DNA of 64,000 bases from Nocardia caishijiensis NBRC 108228 (GTDB taxonomy: Bacteria > Actinomycetota > Actinomycetes > Mycobacteriales > Mycobacteriaceae): the NCBI RefSeq assembly GCF_001612825.1, contig NZ_BDBE01000025.1, positions 310,001-374,000 of the forward strand. The letters run 5' to 3'. Positions 7,879 through 15,929 of the stretch are shown in pieces (the stretch's first letter is position 1; each line of letters begins with the position of its first letter). Both the position numbers and the translations under genes were made by a program. Below the pieces are notes generated by a model. It had not been told where the DNA came from. It saw only the letters and a list, made by a program, of their open reading frames with translations, and did not search any database.

Positions 7879-8091
7879 ATGTCGGCGATCGGCAAAGCGA
7901 TTCGGGCGGCAAGGATGGCCTCCGGTTTCACCCAGGCGGAGTTGGCCGACTGGATCGGAATCGCGGACGGGAATCAGATCAGCCGTTGGGAACGTGGTGT
8001 GGTGACACCGAGTGCCGACAATGTCGGCGAGTTGTCGAGAGTTCTCGGGGTACGACTCGACAACTCGGTCGGCGACGCGGTGTCGTGCTGA
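7879..8091 (+). CDS. Small XRE family helix-turn-helix protein
   Basis: The 70-residue protein is little more than one XRE/Cro-type HTH. It reads AIRAARMASGFTQAELADWI then NQISRWERGVVTPSADNV then LSRVLGVRL. The ATG at 7879 follows GAGAGGGGAG. No toxin or partner is adjacent; the downstream gene is convergent across a terminator. It could regulate itself or act as a single-domain regulator. Confidence 0.8.
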   Translation: MSAIGKAIRAARMASGFTQAELADWIGIADGNQISRWERGVVTPSADNVGELSRVLGVRLDNSVGDAVSC

Positions 8092-8099
8092 TCTGACCG

Positions 8100-8134
8100 C
8101 CGGTGCGTCGGCTCGGATCGAGCCGACGCACCGG
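8100..8134. terminator. Bidirectional terminator between convergent genes
   Basis: A perfect 15-bp stem (CCGGTGCGTCGGCTC with its complement) around GGATC separates the plus-strand XRE gene from the minus-strand cutinase-like gene that ends at 8153. It can serve both transcripts. Confidence 0.8.
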
Positions 8135-8152
8135 TGAGTGTTTCGTCCGAGG

Positions 8153-9523
8153 CTACGAGGTGACCTGGGAGCTCAAGTAGTTCAGCAGGATCCGGACATC
8201 GTCGTCGTAGTCGATATGGGCGCGGGAGGCGTAGAAGTTGGCCATGTCGGCGCCTTGGCGGGCCAGTTGGAGGAGTTCGTCGGCGGTGGTGGGGTCCGCG
8301 AGACTGAGCAGGGTTCGAGTGGTCGCCGGAAGATCGGCGCGGATGCCTCCGGCGACGGGACCGAGCACGGAACCCGTGAGGTCGGCGCCGGTGGCAGCCA
8401 CGGAAGCCAGCTCGGCGGCGGCGCCGACAGGGTCGTCACGGTCCAGGAATTCGACCGCACGCCAGAGGCCTTCCTGCAAGCGCCCGGCCCTGTCGGCCAC
8501 GCTCAGCAGATCTATCCGCGCGAAGGCGTCGGCGATGACACCGATACCCGCGCTCCGGCCGGTCGGGTCCACAGCGGCGGCCGCGCGGATGACCTGAGCG
8601 ACCAGGACGCGGTCCACCTCCGTGGCGGCCTCGACCAAGGGGGACAACGCCGCGTTCACAGCGTTCGCGGTCCGGTGCGCACCGCGAATATCACCCGCCG
8701 AGACCAACTCCGGGAGGCGGGTCAGGTTGTCCAGAATGGTCGGCAGGTTCGCCGCGGTGGCGGTCCAGCCCGCACCCATGGTGACCGCCTGGGCGATCAG
8801 GCTGCCCGAATCCACCGTGGCGGGAACGTAGTCGGCGATCGGGGTGGCGTCACCGCTCAACACCCGACCGACCACGGCGAGGAACGGTGACGTGGCGGCA
8901 TCGAGAGAGCAGTACAGGTCGCCGTCGGCACACAACGTGCGGACGCGCTCGGTCAACGCGCCGAAATCCCGGTCACGCGATCCGGCGATGCCGTAACCGG
9001 GCTGCGGATCACCCAAGGAGAGCGTGGTATTCGGATCGCGATGCGGATCCGCCAGCAGCCCGACACCCACCACCCGATCGGCCTCGACAGGGCCGTCGCC
9101 GTGGCCGATCTCGGTGGCGAGATCACCGATACCGTCCGCACCCTGGCTGTATCCGGCCAGAATCACCCGCGTCGAATCGCACAGCCCACGAAGAATGCGA
9201 TCCACACGGGACTCGAGGGTGCTCAGCGACTCCGCGTAGCTCAAGCCCAGATCGAAAGCGCTTGCGGCATACGGGACGTAGAGCACCGTGATGTCATCGC
9301 CGTATTGCTGACGCAGGCCGTCACCGACGGGCCGCAACATCCCCACGGGAACCTCGGGATCGGCGTCCGGAGTGGTCTCCCACGTCCCCGGCGCGAGAAG
9401 AGCCGTGTACGGGGTGCACGGCGGGGCATCGACCGTGTCCGCGCGCACTACGCCGACCGTCGCGGACCCGACCGCGATCATCGTGGCGACCACTGTCGCG
9501 GTGGATCTCGACAACCTGTTCAT
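8153..9523 (-). CDS. Secreted cutinase-like serine hydrolase with a large insert
   Basis: The 456-residue product has a signal peptide (residues 1-28, cleavage near VVRA-DT). The cutinase-type alpha/beta hydrolase core includes VLYVPYAAS near 81 and the nucleophile elbow GYSQG with Ser126. The catalytic Asp202 lies in the disulfide loop CADGDLYC (198-205). The probable catalytic His436 is in AHIDYDDD at the very end. In ordinary cutinases the His follows the Asp within about 15-20 residues; here roughly 230 mostly helical residues lie between them. It is a paralogue of the gene at 57826. The likely role is hydrolysis of envelope or exogenous lipid esters outside the membrane. Substrate unknown. 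Confidence 0.8.
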   Translation of the reverse strand: MNRLSRSTATVVATMIAVGSATVGVVRADTVDAPPCTPYTALLAPGTWETTPDADPEVPVGMLRPVGDGLRQQYGDDITVLYVPYAASAFDLGLSYAESLSTLESRVDRILRGLCDSTRVILAGYSQGADGIGDLATEIGHGDGPVEADRVVGVGLLADPHRDPNTTLSLGDPQPGYGIAGSRDRDFGALTERVRTLCADGDLYCSLDAATSPFLAVVGRVLSGDATPIADYVPATVDSGSLIAQAVTMGAGWTATAANLPTILDNLTRLPELVSAGDIRGAHRTANAVNAALSPLVEAATEVDRVLVAQVIRAAAAVDPTGRSAGIGVIADAFARIDLLSVADRAGRLQEGLWRAVEFLDRDDPVGAAAELASVAATGADLTGSVLGPVAGGIRADLPATTRTLLSLADPTTADELLQLARQGADMANFYASRAHIDYDDDVRILLNYLSSQVTS

Positions 9524-9669
9524 CGTCCAATTCCTCTGTTGCCGAAGGGGATTCGAGACGGTGCTGAATCACGCCGAACTGTTGTGACCAATTCTCGCCA
9601 CCCGAGCGGGTTTACGGCGACGCTTTCAGACACAGTTTTATTTCAGATTGTGTCGTCGGGGTGCCGCTG

Positions 9670-10206
9670 TCAGCGCTCGGCCAACCTGAGCAGCGCGGCA
9701 CGCAGGTCGGTGCGGGGGGCGTCGGCGTCGAGTTCCTGCAGGGCGGTTTCGGCGATCGCCGCGATGAGCAGGACGGCGACCGAGTGCGGGTCGGGCCAAC
9801 CGATCGCGGTCAGATCCTCGGCGGCGATGTCGGCGGCCAGGGCGTTGCGGCGCGCGACTTCGCCACCCAGACCCGCATCGGTACGTGCCTGGACCAGTAG
9901 GGCTTTGGTCGCCGGGTCCGCCAGGCAGCCGTCGAGATACACCTCGATCCCGGCGCGCAGACGTTCGACGCCCGGCGGCACGTCGGCGATGGCGGCCCGG
10001 ACCCCGGCGAAGAGAGTGTCGTGGAACTCGCGATGCACGGCGAGCAGGAACTCGTCACGGCTCGGCCAGTGCTGGTAGAAACTGCCCTTGGCCATGCCGG
10101 CACCGGCGGTGATGGCGTTGACCGACACCTTGCTCAGGTTCTCGCTGCCCAGCAGAACGCGGCCCGCGTCCAGCAGGGCACGTCGCCCCGGTTCGGGAGA
10201 TCTCAT
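9670..10206 (-). CDS. TetR family transcriptional repressor
   Basis: The 178-residue protein has the TetR helix-turn-helix in residues about 8-55 (ALLDAGRVLLG... VSVNAITAGAGMAKGSFYQHW), with a variable ligand domain behind. It starts in an ATGA overlap with the stop of the upstream alpha/beta hydrolase gene, so the two form one minus-strand operon. A perfect 18-bp palindrome just upstream of the hydrolase start is the likely operator, giving negative autoregulation of the pair. Confidence 0.9.
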   Translation of the reverse strand: MRSPEPGRRALLDAGRVLLGSENLSKVSVNAITAGAGMAKGSFYQHWPSRDEFLLAVHREFHDTLFAGVRAAIADVPPGVERLRAGIEVYLDGCLADPATKALLVQARTDAGLGGEVARRNALAADIAAEDLTAIGWPDPHSVAVLLIAAIAETALQELDADAPRTDLRAALLRLAER

Positions 10207-11042
10207 CGGTTCACCTCGCTGTGGGCACGCAGAAACGGCGTCACCGTATCGAGGAACAGTCGCGGTGCCTCGCAGAAAGGTTCGTGGCGGGTCGGCAACA
10301 CCGCGACCTCGGCGTCCGGCAGCGCTTCGGCGAGACCGTGACGATTGAGGGGGAGCGGGTTGATCGGATCGTTGCGGCCCCACACGACCTGGACGGGGCG
10401 GTCGATGGGCAACGGACCGTTCGCGGTCAGATCGAGATCGGGATCGGCGATGGTCGCCCACAACCGTCGGTACACCGCCAGGCGATCCGCGTTGTCGCGT
10501 ACCGCGCGCGCACGTTCGAGAACCGGACGCACCGATCCGCGATCGGGCGGGCCGAGGTAGAGGCGTGCGGCTGGGCCAACCGTGCGCGCGGCGACCGCAC
10601 CCGCCGACATGAATCGAGCCATCGCCCGCACGATGATTCCGTGCGGCACGAACCCGGCGGGCTGCACGAGAACAGCGGCCCGCACATGCTCGGGTTCGCG
10701 TTCGGCCAGCCGCGCGGCGGCGTAACCGCCGACACTGTTGCCGATCACGACGACTTGCCCGAAACCGTGCTCGACGCGCAGCACGTCGAGCACGCGGCTC
10801 GCGATCACCGGCAGCGCCGACGTGCGCAGCGCCGAGGGGTCGGTCACCGGCGAATCGCCGAACCCCGGCCAATCGAGCGCGGCCACCGGCCAGCGTTCGC
10901 CCAACGTCGGCGTGACAGCGGCGAAATCCCGGTGGTCCCCGGGATTGGCGTGCAGGAGAAGCAATCCTGTTCCCGACCCGGGATCCCGTCCACTGAGGTG
11001 CACGGCCACTGTGCCGTAGTCGGTCTCGATCGCCACCCGCAT
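10203..11042 (-). CDS. Alpha/beta hydrolase
   Basis: The 279-residue protein has the fold markers LLLLHANPGDHRDF (oxyanion loop), the nucleophile elbow IGNSVGG with Ser near residue 96, ALDWPGFGDS before it, and a late WGRNDPI acid region and RHEPFCEAP histidine. The ATG at 11042 is chosen because any longer form would read through the TetR operator at 11078-11095. It is co-transcribed with its TetR regulator, so it is probably induced by its own substrate or a related toxic compound. Confidence 0.85.
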   Translation of the reverse strand: MRVAIETDYGTVAVHLSGRDPGSGTGLLLLHANPGDHRDFAAVTPTLGERWPVAALDWPGFGDSPVTDPSALRTSALPVIASRVLDVLRVEHGFGQVVVIGNSVGGYAAARLAEREPEHVRAAVLVQPAGFVPHGIIVRAMARFMSAGAVAARTVGPAARLYLGPPDRGSVRPVLERARAVRDNADRLAVYRRLWATIADPDLDLTANGPLPIDRPVQVVWGRNDPINPLPLNRHGLAEALPDAEVAVLPTRHEPFCEAPRLFLDTVTPFLRAHSEVNR

Positions 11043-11077
11043 GTTCCACTCCGATCGCTCTGCTTCGAGAATAGGCA

Positions 11078-11095
11078 TGACCGACCGGTCGGTCA
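11078..11095. promoter_or_regulatory. TetR-type operator, perfect 18-bp palindrome
   Basis: TGACCGACCGGTCGGTCA is fully self-complementary and lies 36 bp upstream of the hydrolase start codon. Its GACCGACCGGTCGGTC core strongly resembles the sites bound by many actinobacterial TetR repressors. Confidence 0.75.
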
Positions 11096-11134
11096 ACGCG
11101 AGATGCACGGGGAGGCGGAGGGTTTCGTCGGCTG

Positions 11135-12391
11135 TCAGCCGTGCAGGAATTTGTGGACGAGCATCACCGCCATGGAACCTTCGCCGACAGCGGCGGCGAC
11201 CCGGTGGCCGGTGAAGGCGCGGACGTCGCCTGCCGCGAAGACGCCCGGAACGGTGGTTTCCAGGTGCAGGGGTGGGCGTCGCAGGGGCCAGCGGCGCGAG
11301 TCGTCGGCGATGTCGGGGCCGGTGAGCAGGTAGCCGTGGGTGTCGCGGGCGAAAGCGGGGCCGAGCCAGGCGGTGGCGGGATCGGCGCCGATGAAGGCGA
11401 ACACCCAGGTGGCGGGGACTTGCTCCAGCTCACCGGTACTCCGGTCGCGCAGGGTGAGTTGTGCGAGATGGGTCTCGCCCGCTGCCGCGGCGATCTCGGT
11501 GTCGGTGCGGACCTCGATGCGTGGGTTCGCGCGGATCTGCTCGACGAGATAGGCCGACATCTCGGCGGCGAGGGAAGGTCCGCGAACCAGCATGATCACC
11601 CGGGTCGCGGTTTCGGCGAAGTAGATCGCCGCCTGCCCGGCCGAGTTCGCCCCACCGACGATGTACACCACCGACCCGGTGCACAGCGGGGCTTCGGTGA
11701 GCGCCGAGAAGTAGTACACCCCGCGCCCGGCGAATTGCTCGATACCCGGTGCGTCGAGGGTGCGGAAGGTGGCGCCGGTCGCGACGATCACCGATCTCGC
11801 CGACACCGCGAGGCCGCCCGAGCAGCGCACGGTGAAACCGTTCGCGGTGACCGCCAGTTGTTCCGCGGCGGAACTGATCACCAGCTCGGCGCCGAATTTT
11901 CCCGCCTGCCGCCGAGCCCGGTCGGTGAGCTGGGCGCCGGAGATGCCGTCGGGAAAGCCGAGATAGTTCTCGATGCGGGAACTGAGTCCGGCCTGCCCGC
12001 CGATCGCCCACCGCTCGAGCGCGACTGTGCGCAGCCCCTCCGACGCACCGTAGACGGCGGCCGCCATGCCCGCCGGTCCGCCGCCGACGATCACCAGGTC
12101 GTAGTCGTCCGAACTGGGCGCCGTGTGCAGGCCGACCCATCGCGCGAGCTGTGCCTCGTCGGTGGGCCGCAGGGCCCGGCCGTCGGAGTCGATCAGGACG
12201 GGGGTCTCCCCGGTGTCGAAGCCGTGCGCGGTCAGCAGCCGCCGCCCCTCGGGGTCGTCGGGCCGAACCCAGCGGCAGTCGATGTCGTTGCGCCGGAGGA
12301 AGGTGCGGATCGCCGCGCAGGCGGGTGACCACAGGTCGCCGACGACGGTCAGCGCCGGTGTTCCTGGCTCGTCTGGCGAGGTAGGGGCCAT
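11135..12391 (-). CDS. Glutaredoxin-like domain fused to thioredoxin-reductase-like FAD protein without CxxC
   Basis: Residues 1-87 look like a glutaredoxin domain (VVGDLWSPACAAIRTFL, then TPVLIDSDG with the cis-proline), but the first active-site cysteine is Ser (SPAC, Cys25). Residues 97-418 are a thioredoxin-reductase-type flavoprotein. It has the FAD loop GGGPAGMAAAVYGASEG, IENYLGFPDG, a second dinucleotide loop VGGANSAGQAA, and the C-terminal GVFAAGDVRA. Where thioredoxin reductase has CATC, this protein has FSAL (about 228-231). It therefore belongs to the class of TrxR-like proteins lacking the redox disulfide. Electrons would have to leave by another route. Function not established. 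Confidence 0.8.
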   Translation of the reverse strand: MAPTSPDEPGTPALTVVGDLWSPACAAIRTFLRRNDIDCRWVRPDDPEGRRLLTAHGFDTGETPVLIDSDGRALRPTDEAQLARWVGLHTAPSSDDYDLVIVGGGPAGMAAAVYGASEGLRTVALERWAIGGQAGLSSRIENYLGFPDGISGAQLTDRARRQAGKFGAELVISSAAEQLAVTANGFTVRCSGGLAVSARSVIVATGATFRTLDAPGIEQFAGRGVYYFSALTEAPLCTGSVVYIVGGANSAGQAAIYFAETATRVIMLVRGPSLAAEMSAYLVEQIRANPRIEVRTDTEIAAAAGETHLAQLTLRDRSTGELEQVPATWVFAFIGADPATAWLGPAFARDTHGYLLTGPDIADDSRRWPLRRPPLHLETTVPGVFAAGDVRAFTGHRVAAAVGEGSMAVMLVHKFLHG

Positions 12392-12699
12392 TTCTCGAGG
12401 GTAGTCCCGGGGTGTGCCGGTGCGGCCGATCCAACCAACACCCGTCGCTTCGATGACGTCGGCATCACAGAACAGCCGAGATCGGGTATCGAACTCCGCT
12501 CGGTGAGCACATCGACGTTTGCCCGAAGTTCGCGGTATCGCCGGTGGATTCGGCCGGTCCGCGCACTGACGGGGCTTCCAGCAGTATGAACAAGGGTTGT
12601 TCGAGGCATCCGAAGGTCTCGTTTTCGGTGTCACCGGAATTTGCCGGGCTCGACTACTGTGCAGGAACCGATCTGCTCCTTCTGCAGCCGAGGTGGGAC
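12392..12699. other. Divergent control region between the TrxR-like and sugar-porter genes
   Basis: No supported gene lies in these 308 bases. They must contain the promoters of both flanking genes. The only clear structure is the inverted repeat at 12588-12602. Confidence 0.5.
12588..12602. promoter_or_regulatory. Candidate operator upstream of the sugar porter
   Basis: GAACAA-GGG-TTGTTC is a perfect 6-bp inverted repeat with a 3-bp spacer, about 98 bp before the porter ATG. It does not match the LexA box. The binding protein is unknown. Confidence 0.4.
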
Positions 12700-14268
12700 A
12701 TGACGAAACCGGGATCAGGATCGAATCTGCCCGACCGGGGCGTGGGTGACGTCTTGACGCCGCCGTCGGGTAGCCGCAAGCTCGGCCCGGCGGACCACCT
12801 CGTACAGCCGCAGGGTGACATCGAGATCAAGACGCCGAACACGGTTCCGGTCGACTCCCGCAGGGTCACCGTGAACCCGGTGAACGAACCCGTCGACACC
12901 GAGGACGCCGCCCACACGGCGATGCGGTCCAAGATCAAGCGATTCGTCCTCACCGTGGTGATCATCGCCGCGCTCGGCGGTGCGCTGTTCGGCTACGACA
13001 CCGGCGTCATCTCCGGTGTGCTCGTGTACCTGACCCCCGATTTCGGGCTGAGCCCCACCCAGGTCGGTGTCATCACCAGTTCGCTGCTCGTCGGCGCCGC
13101 CATCGGATCGTTGACCGGTGGCTGGATGGCCGACAGGTTCGGGCGGCGGATGACCTTGCTGTTCGCCGCCGCGCTGTTCTTCGTCGGCGCGTTGGCCCAG
13201 GCGGTGAGCCCGAACCCGACGTTCATGATCGTCACCCGGCTGCTGCTCGGGGTGGCGGTCGGTACGGCGTCGCTGGTCGTGCCGATGTACGTCTCCGAGA
13301 TCGCGCCCGCCACCTACCGCGGCCGCCTGGTGTCGATGAACAGCCTGATGATCGCTTCGGGGCAGTTGCTCGCCTACATCATCAACGCGCTGCTCGCGCC
13401 GACCGCGAACTGGCGCCTGATGCTGGCCATGGCCGCGATTCCGGCGATCGCGCTGTTCGCGGGCATGCTGTTCATGCCCGACTCGCCCCGCTGGTACCTG
13501 AAGCAGGGTCGCGAGGACGACGCGCGAAAAGTGCTGCGACGCTCGTACTTCCCGGAGAACGTCGAACCGACGATCACCGCGATCGAGCAGGCCGACCAGG
13601 CCGACCGCGCGGTGAAGGCGAGCCTGCGCGATCAGCTGCGCAAGCCCAAGGTGCGTGCCCTGTTCTGGACCGGCGTGGGGTTGGCGCTCATCCAGCAGTT
13701 CGTCGGTGTCAACACCGTTGTCTACTACGCGCCGTCCACGCTCACCCAGGCCGGGCTCGGCGACTCCAGTGCGGTCACGTCCTCCATCGGCATCGGGGTC
13801 GGCGCGGTGCTCGGTGTGATGACCGGCATGAGCCTGGTCGATCGGATCGGCAGGCGCCCGACGATGTTCATCGGTATGGCGGTGATGATCGTCGCCCTGG
13901 TGGCCATGGCCGCGGCCGAACGTCTGCTGCCGAACGAACCGGCCTCCGGGTACATCCTGCTGGCGATGATGATCGTCTACATCGGCTCGTTCCAGGTCGG
14001 TGTGGGTGTGCCGACCTGGTTGCTGCTGTCGGAGATCTTCCCGGCGCCGATCCGGTCGGTGGCCATGTCGATCACCACGTTCCTGGTGTGGGCGGGCAAC
14101 TTCGTCGTGTCGCTGGTGTTCCCGCCGCTCGGTGATCTGTGGGGCCCGTCGACGATGTTCCTGATCTTCGCCGTGATCGGTGTCGTGTCGGTGATCTTCT
14201 GCTACCGGCGGGTGCCCGAGACGAAAGGTGTTTCGCTGGAACAGATCACGGCGGTCGCCGAGAGCTGA
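12700..14268 (+). CDS. MFS sugar porter family transporter
   Basis: The 522-residue protein has the major-facilitator sugar-porter signatures. These are GALFGYDTGVISGVL in helix 1, DRFGRR after helix 2, MYVSEIAPATYRGRL after helix 4, PDSPRWYLKQGRE before the central loop, QQFVGVNTVVYYAPS in helix 7, DRIGRRP, and PETKGVSLEQI at the C-terminus. These proton symporters import hexoses, pentoses or inositol. The N-terminal cytoplasmic tail before helix 1 is about 85 residues, much longer than usual, and is polar and charged. ATG 12700 follows GAGGTGGG. Substrate unknown. Confidence 0.9.
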   Translation: MTKPGSGSNLPDRGVGDVLTPPSGSRKLGPADHLVQPQGDIEIKTPNTVPVDSRRVTVNPVNEPVDTEDAAHTAMRSKIKRFVLTVVIIAALGGALFGYDTGVISGVLVYLTPDFGLSPTQVGVITSSLLVGAAIGSLTGGWMADRFGRRMTLLFAAALFFVGALAQAVSPNPTFMIVTRLLLGVAVGTASLVVPMYVSEIAPATYRGRLVSMNSLMIASGQLLAYIINALLAPTANWRLMLAMAAIPAIALFAGMLFMPDSPRWYLKQGREDDARKVLRRSYFPENVEPTITAIEQADQADRAVKASLRDQLRKPKVRALFWTGVGLALIQQFVGVNTVVYYAPSTLTQAGLGDSSAVTSSIGIGVGAVLGVMTGMSLVDRIGRRPTMFIGMAVMIVALVAMAAAERLLPNEPASGYILLAMMIVYIGSFQVGVGVPTWLLLSEIFPAPIRSVAMSITTFLVWAGNFVVSLVFPPLGDLWGPSTMFLIFAVIGVVSVIFCYRRVPETKGVSLEQITAVAES

Positions 14269-14294
14269 GCGTCCGGCTCGGCCGCTGCTCGCGC

Positions 14295-14323
14295 TTGTCG
14301 AGTGGCCTCGGATTGTGCATACT
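14295..14323 (+). promoter_or_regulatory. Putative promoter of the MoxR/vWA locus
   Basis: TTGTCG (14295-14300), a 17-bp spacer and CATACT (14318-14323) form a good promoter match after the sugar-porter gene. The expected start point falls at or near the ATG at 14330. That ATG opens a 13-codon frame ending at 14371, which could be a leaderless leader peptide for the locus. Confidence 0.45.
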
Positions 14324-14424
14324 CGGCTGATGACCACTAGTGGAAAGGGCGTCCTCCGCCCGGGCCGTTGAGCCCCTCGCCGGTTCTCGTACCGGCTTCC
14401 TCCTTACTGGATTCCCGTCTCGAC

Positions 14425-15879
14425 ATGTGGGCACGGGTACGCGAATTCGCTGTTCCGCCGACCATGATCAACCTGGCCACCACGCGTCGCGCGGTCGGTG
14501 ACTTGGCGGGTGCCTGTGCCGCCGCGCACGTCGATGTCGACATCGATCTGGGTGCGCTGGCGCGTGGGCACGGCCGCGAACTCGTCGCGCGAGTCCACGA
14601 CGACCTGCGGCACCTGGCCCCGGATCTGCTGCGCTGGCACCTGCCGAGAGTCGCGCCCGACGGCTTGCTCCGGCCGGGCCTGACGATGACACTGGCCCGA
14701 TATCCGAGCGAAAGCCCCGGTGCTGGACAAGGATTCGTGCACCTGGTCGTGCGCACGGCACCCGCATGGGCCGATGCCGGGCAGCGCGTCAGCCTCGCGG
14801 TGTGGGACGGTGGCACCGGCGCCACGCATTCGCACCCGCATCCGCGACCGAATCGTCGCTACCGGCTCGACCTGCACCGCCACCTGTGGGACGCCCGGCG
14901 TGCGGGGGAACTGGCCCGCCGTTGCGGAGGTCTTTCGACGCTCATCGGACCAAGTGCCGCAACGGAATTCGTCGCAGGTGAAACTGCCGAATCGTTCGCG
15001 GATCCCGTTCCGGCGCACTGCGCGGTCGAGCGATGGGCCGAGGAAGCAGCCCTGCTGCTGAGCGCCGAGCGGGGTACGTCGCACACCGATGCGGCGCTGG
15101 TCGCCGTCAGATTAGGGGCGCGACGGCAGCGGGTGATCGAGGTGGTTCGCCAGCCCCCGGCGTCTTCGCCCGGCGCGGTGCCGCCTGGGCAAGGCCGCAC
15201 CCCGGCACCGCGATTCGTGGCCGACTACCCGCGCGGTGCGCTGACGGCCCTGCCGATCCTGCCCGATGCCGCCACCTGGACACTGCCCGACCTGGAGCTG
15301 TTGCGCGCGGGTGCCATCACCGTCGACCGGCTCCATCCCCTCGTCGCCGAGTCGCTCGCCCCGGACGGGACTCGCCCACTCACCCGATCGGGGAACGCGC
15401 CCCGGCAGGCGCACATCGTCGAATGCCGAGGCGAGGTCCATCGGATCGGTGTCGTGAACGGCGTGCTCAGCGCTCTCGATCACGACCCGGCCGAGATCAG
15501 ACGGGAGGAACTCCTGGTCGCGCTGACCGGTGTCGCGCTGCCGTGCCTGCGGGTCATCGACGAGGCGCATCGTCGGCCCGACTGGATCAGCGGCGTGCGT
15601 GAACGTCTCGACCACGGCGACACCGAGGGAGCCCTGGCCGTCGTCGAGGGCCTGCTCGGAACCGGTGCCGAGCTGCGGGACGGACCGCTGCGCGACGCCC
15701 TCGCCGCGGCGGCCGACCGTCGGGTCACCTACGGCCGGTACCGATCCGAGACCGCCACCCACGACGCGCCCCGTCACGTCGCCGACCGTCTGCGCCGGGC
15801 CGGGCTCCGCTACGGGCACGACCGCAAGCTGCTCCAGCGCCTGGCCCGGCACGAGAACCGCCGCCGCGTCGTCTCCTGA
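14425..15879 (+). CDS. Uncharacterised first gene of a MoxR/vWA three-gene locus
   Basis: The product is a 484-residue soluble protein that I cannot assign to a family. It has no signal peptide or membrane helix and is rich in Arg, Ala and His-containing stretches. A C-terminal alpha-helical part (about 370-480) reads like stacked helices with an LRRAGLRYGHDRKLLQRLARHE tail. No enzyme motif is obvious. ATG 14425 has no clear Shine-Dalgarno; a TTG at 14368 would add 19 residues, so the start is uncertain. It lies 50 bp before a MoxR-type ATPase and a metallopeptidase-like/vWA protein in the same direction. It is probably the substrate, adaptor or effector of that pair. Confidence 0.65.
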   Translation: MWARVREFAVPPTMINLATTRRAVGDLAGACAAAHVDVDIDLGALARGHGRELVARVHDDLRHLAPDLLRWHLPRVAPDGLLRPGLTMTLARYPSESPGAGQGFVHLVVRTAPAWADAGQRVSLAVWDGGTGATHSHPHPRPNRRYRLDLHRHLWDARRAGELARRCGGLSTLIGPSAATEFVAGETAESFADPVPAHCAVERWAEEAALLLSAERGTSHTDAALVAVRLGARRQRVIEVVRQPPASSPGAVPPGQGRTPAPRFVADYPRGALTALPILPDAATWTLPDLELLRAGAITVDRLHPLVAESLAPDGTRPLTRSGNAPRQAHIVECRGEVHRIGVVNGVLSALDHDPAEIRREELLVALTGVALPCLRVIDEAHRRPDWISGVRERLDHGDTEGALAVVEGLLGTGAELRDGPLRDALAAAADRRVTYGRYRSETATHDAPRHVADRLRRAGLRYGHDRKLLQRLARHENRRRVVS

Positions 15880-15929
15880 GCCTGCCCCGTCGGGCACGCA
15901 TCCGATTCCTCCCACACCCGAGGTGATTC

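Noticed and set aside
10203-11108. Longer form of the alpha/beta hydrolase starting at 11108
   Set aside because: It would translate through the TetR operator at 11078-11095 and has no good ribosome binding site; ATG 11042 fits the family length.
12715-14337. 540-codon open frame on the minus strand, opposite the sugar porter
   Set aside because: It is a shadow of a high-GC gene. The translation is a low-complexity His/Arg/Asp-rich string with no domain, while the plus strand encodes a clear transporter.
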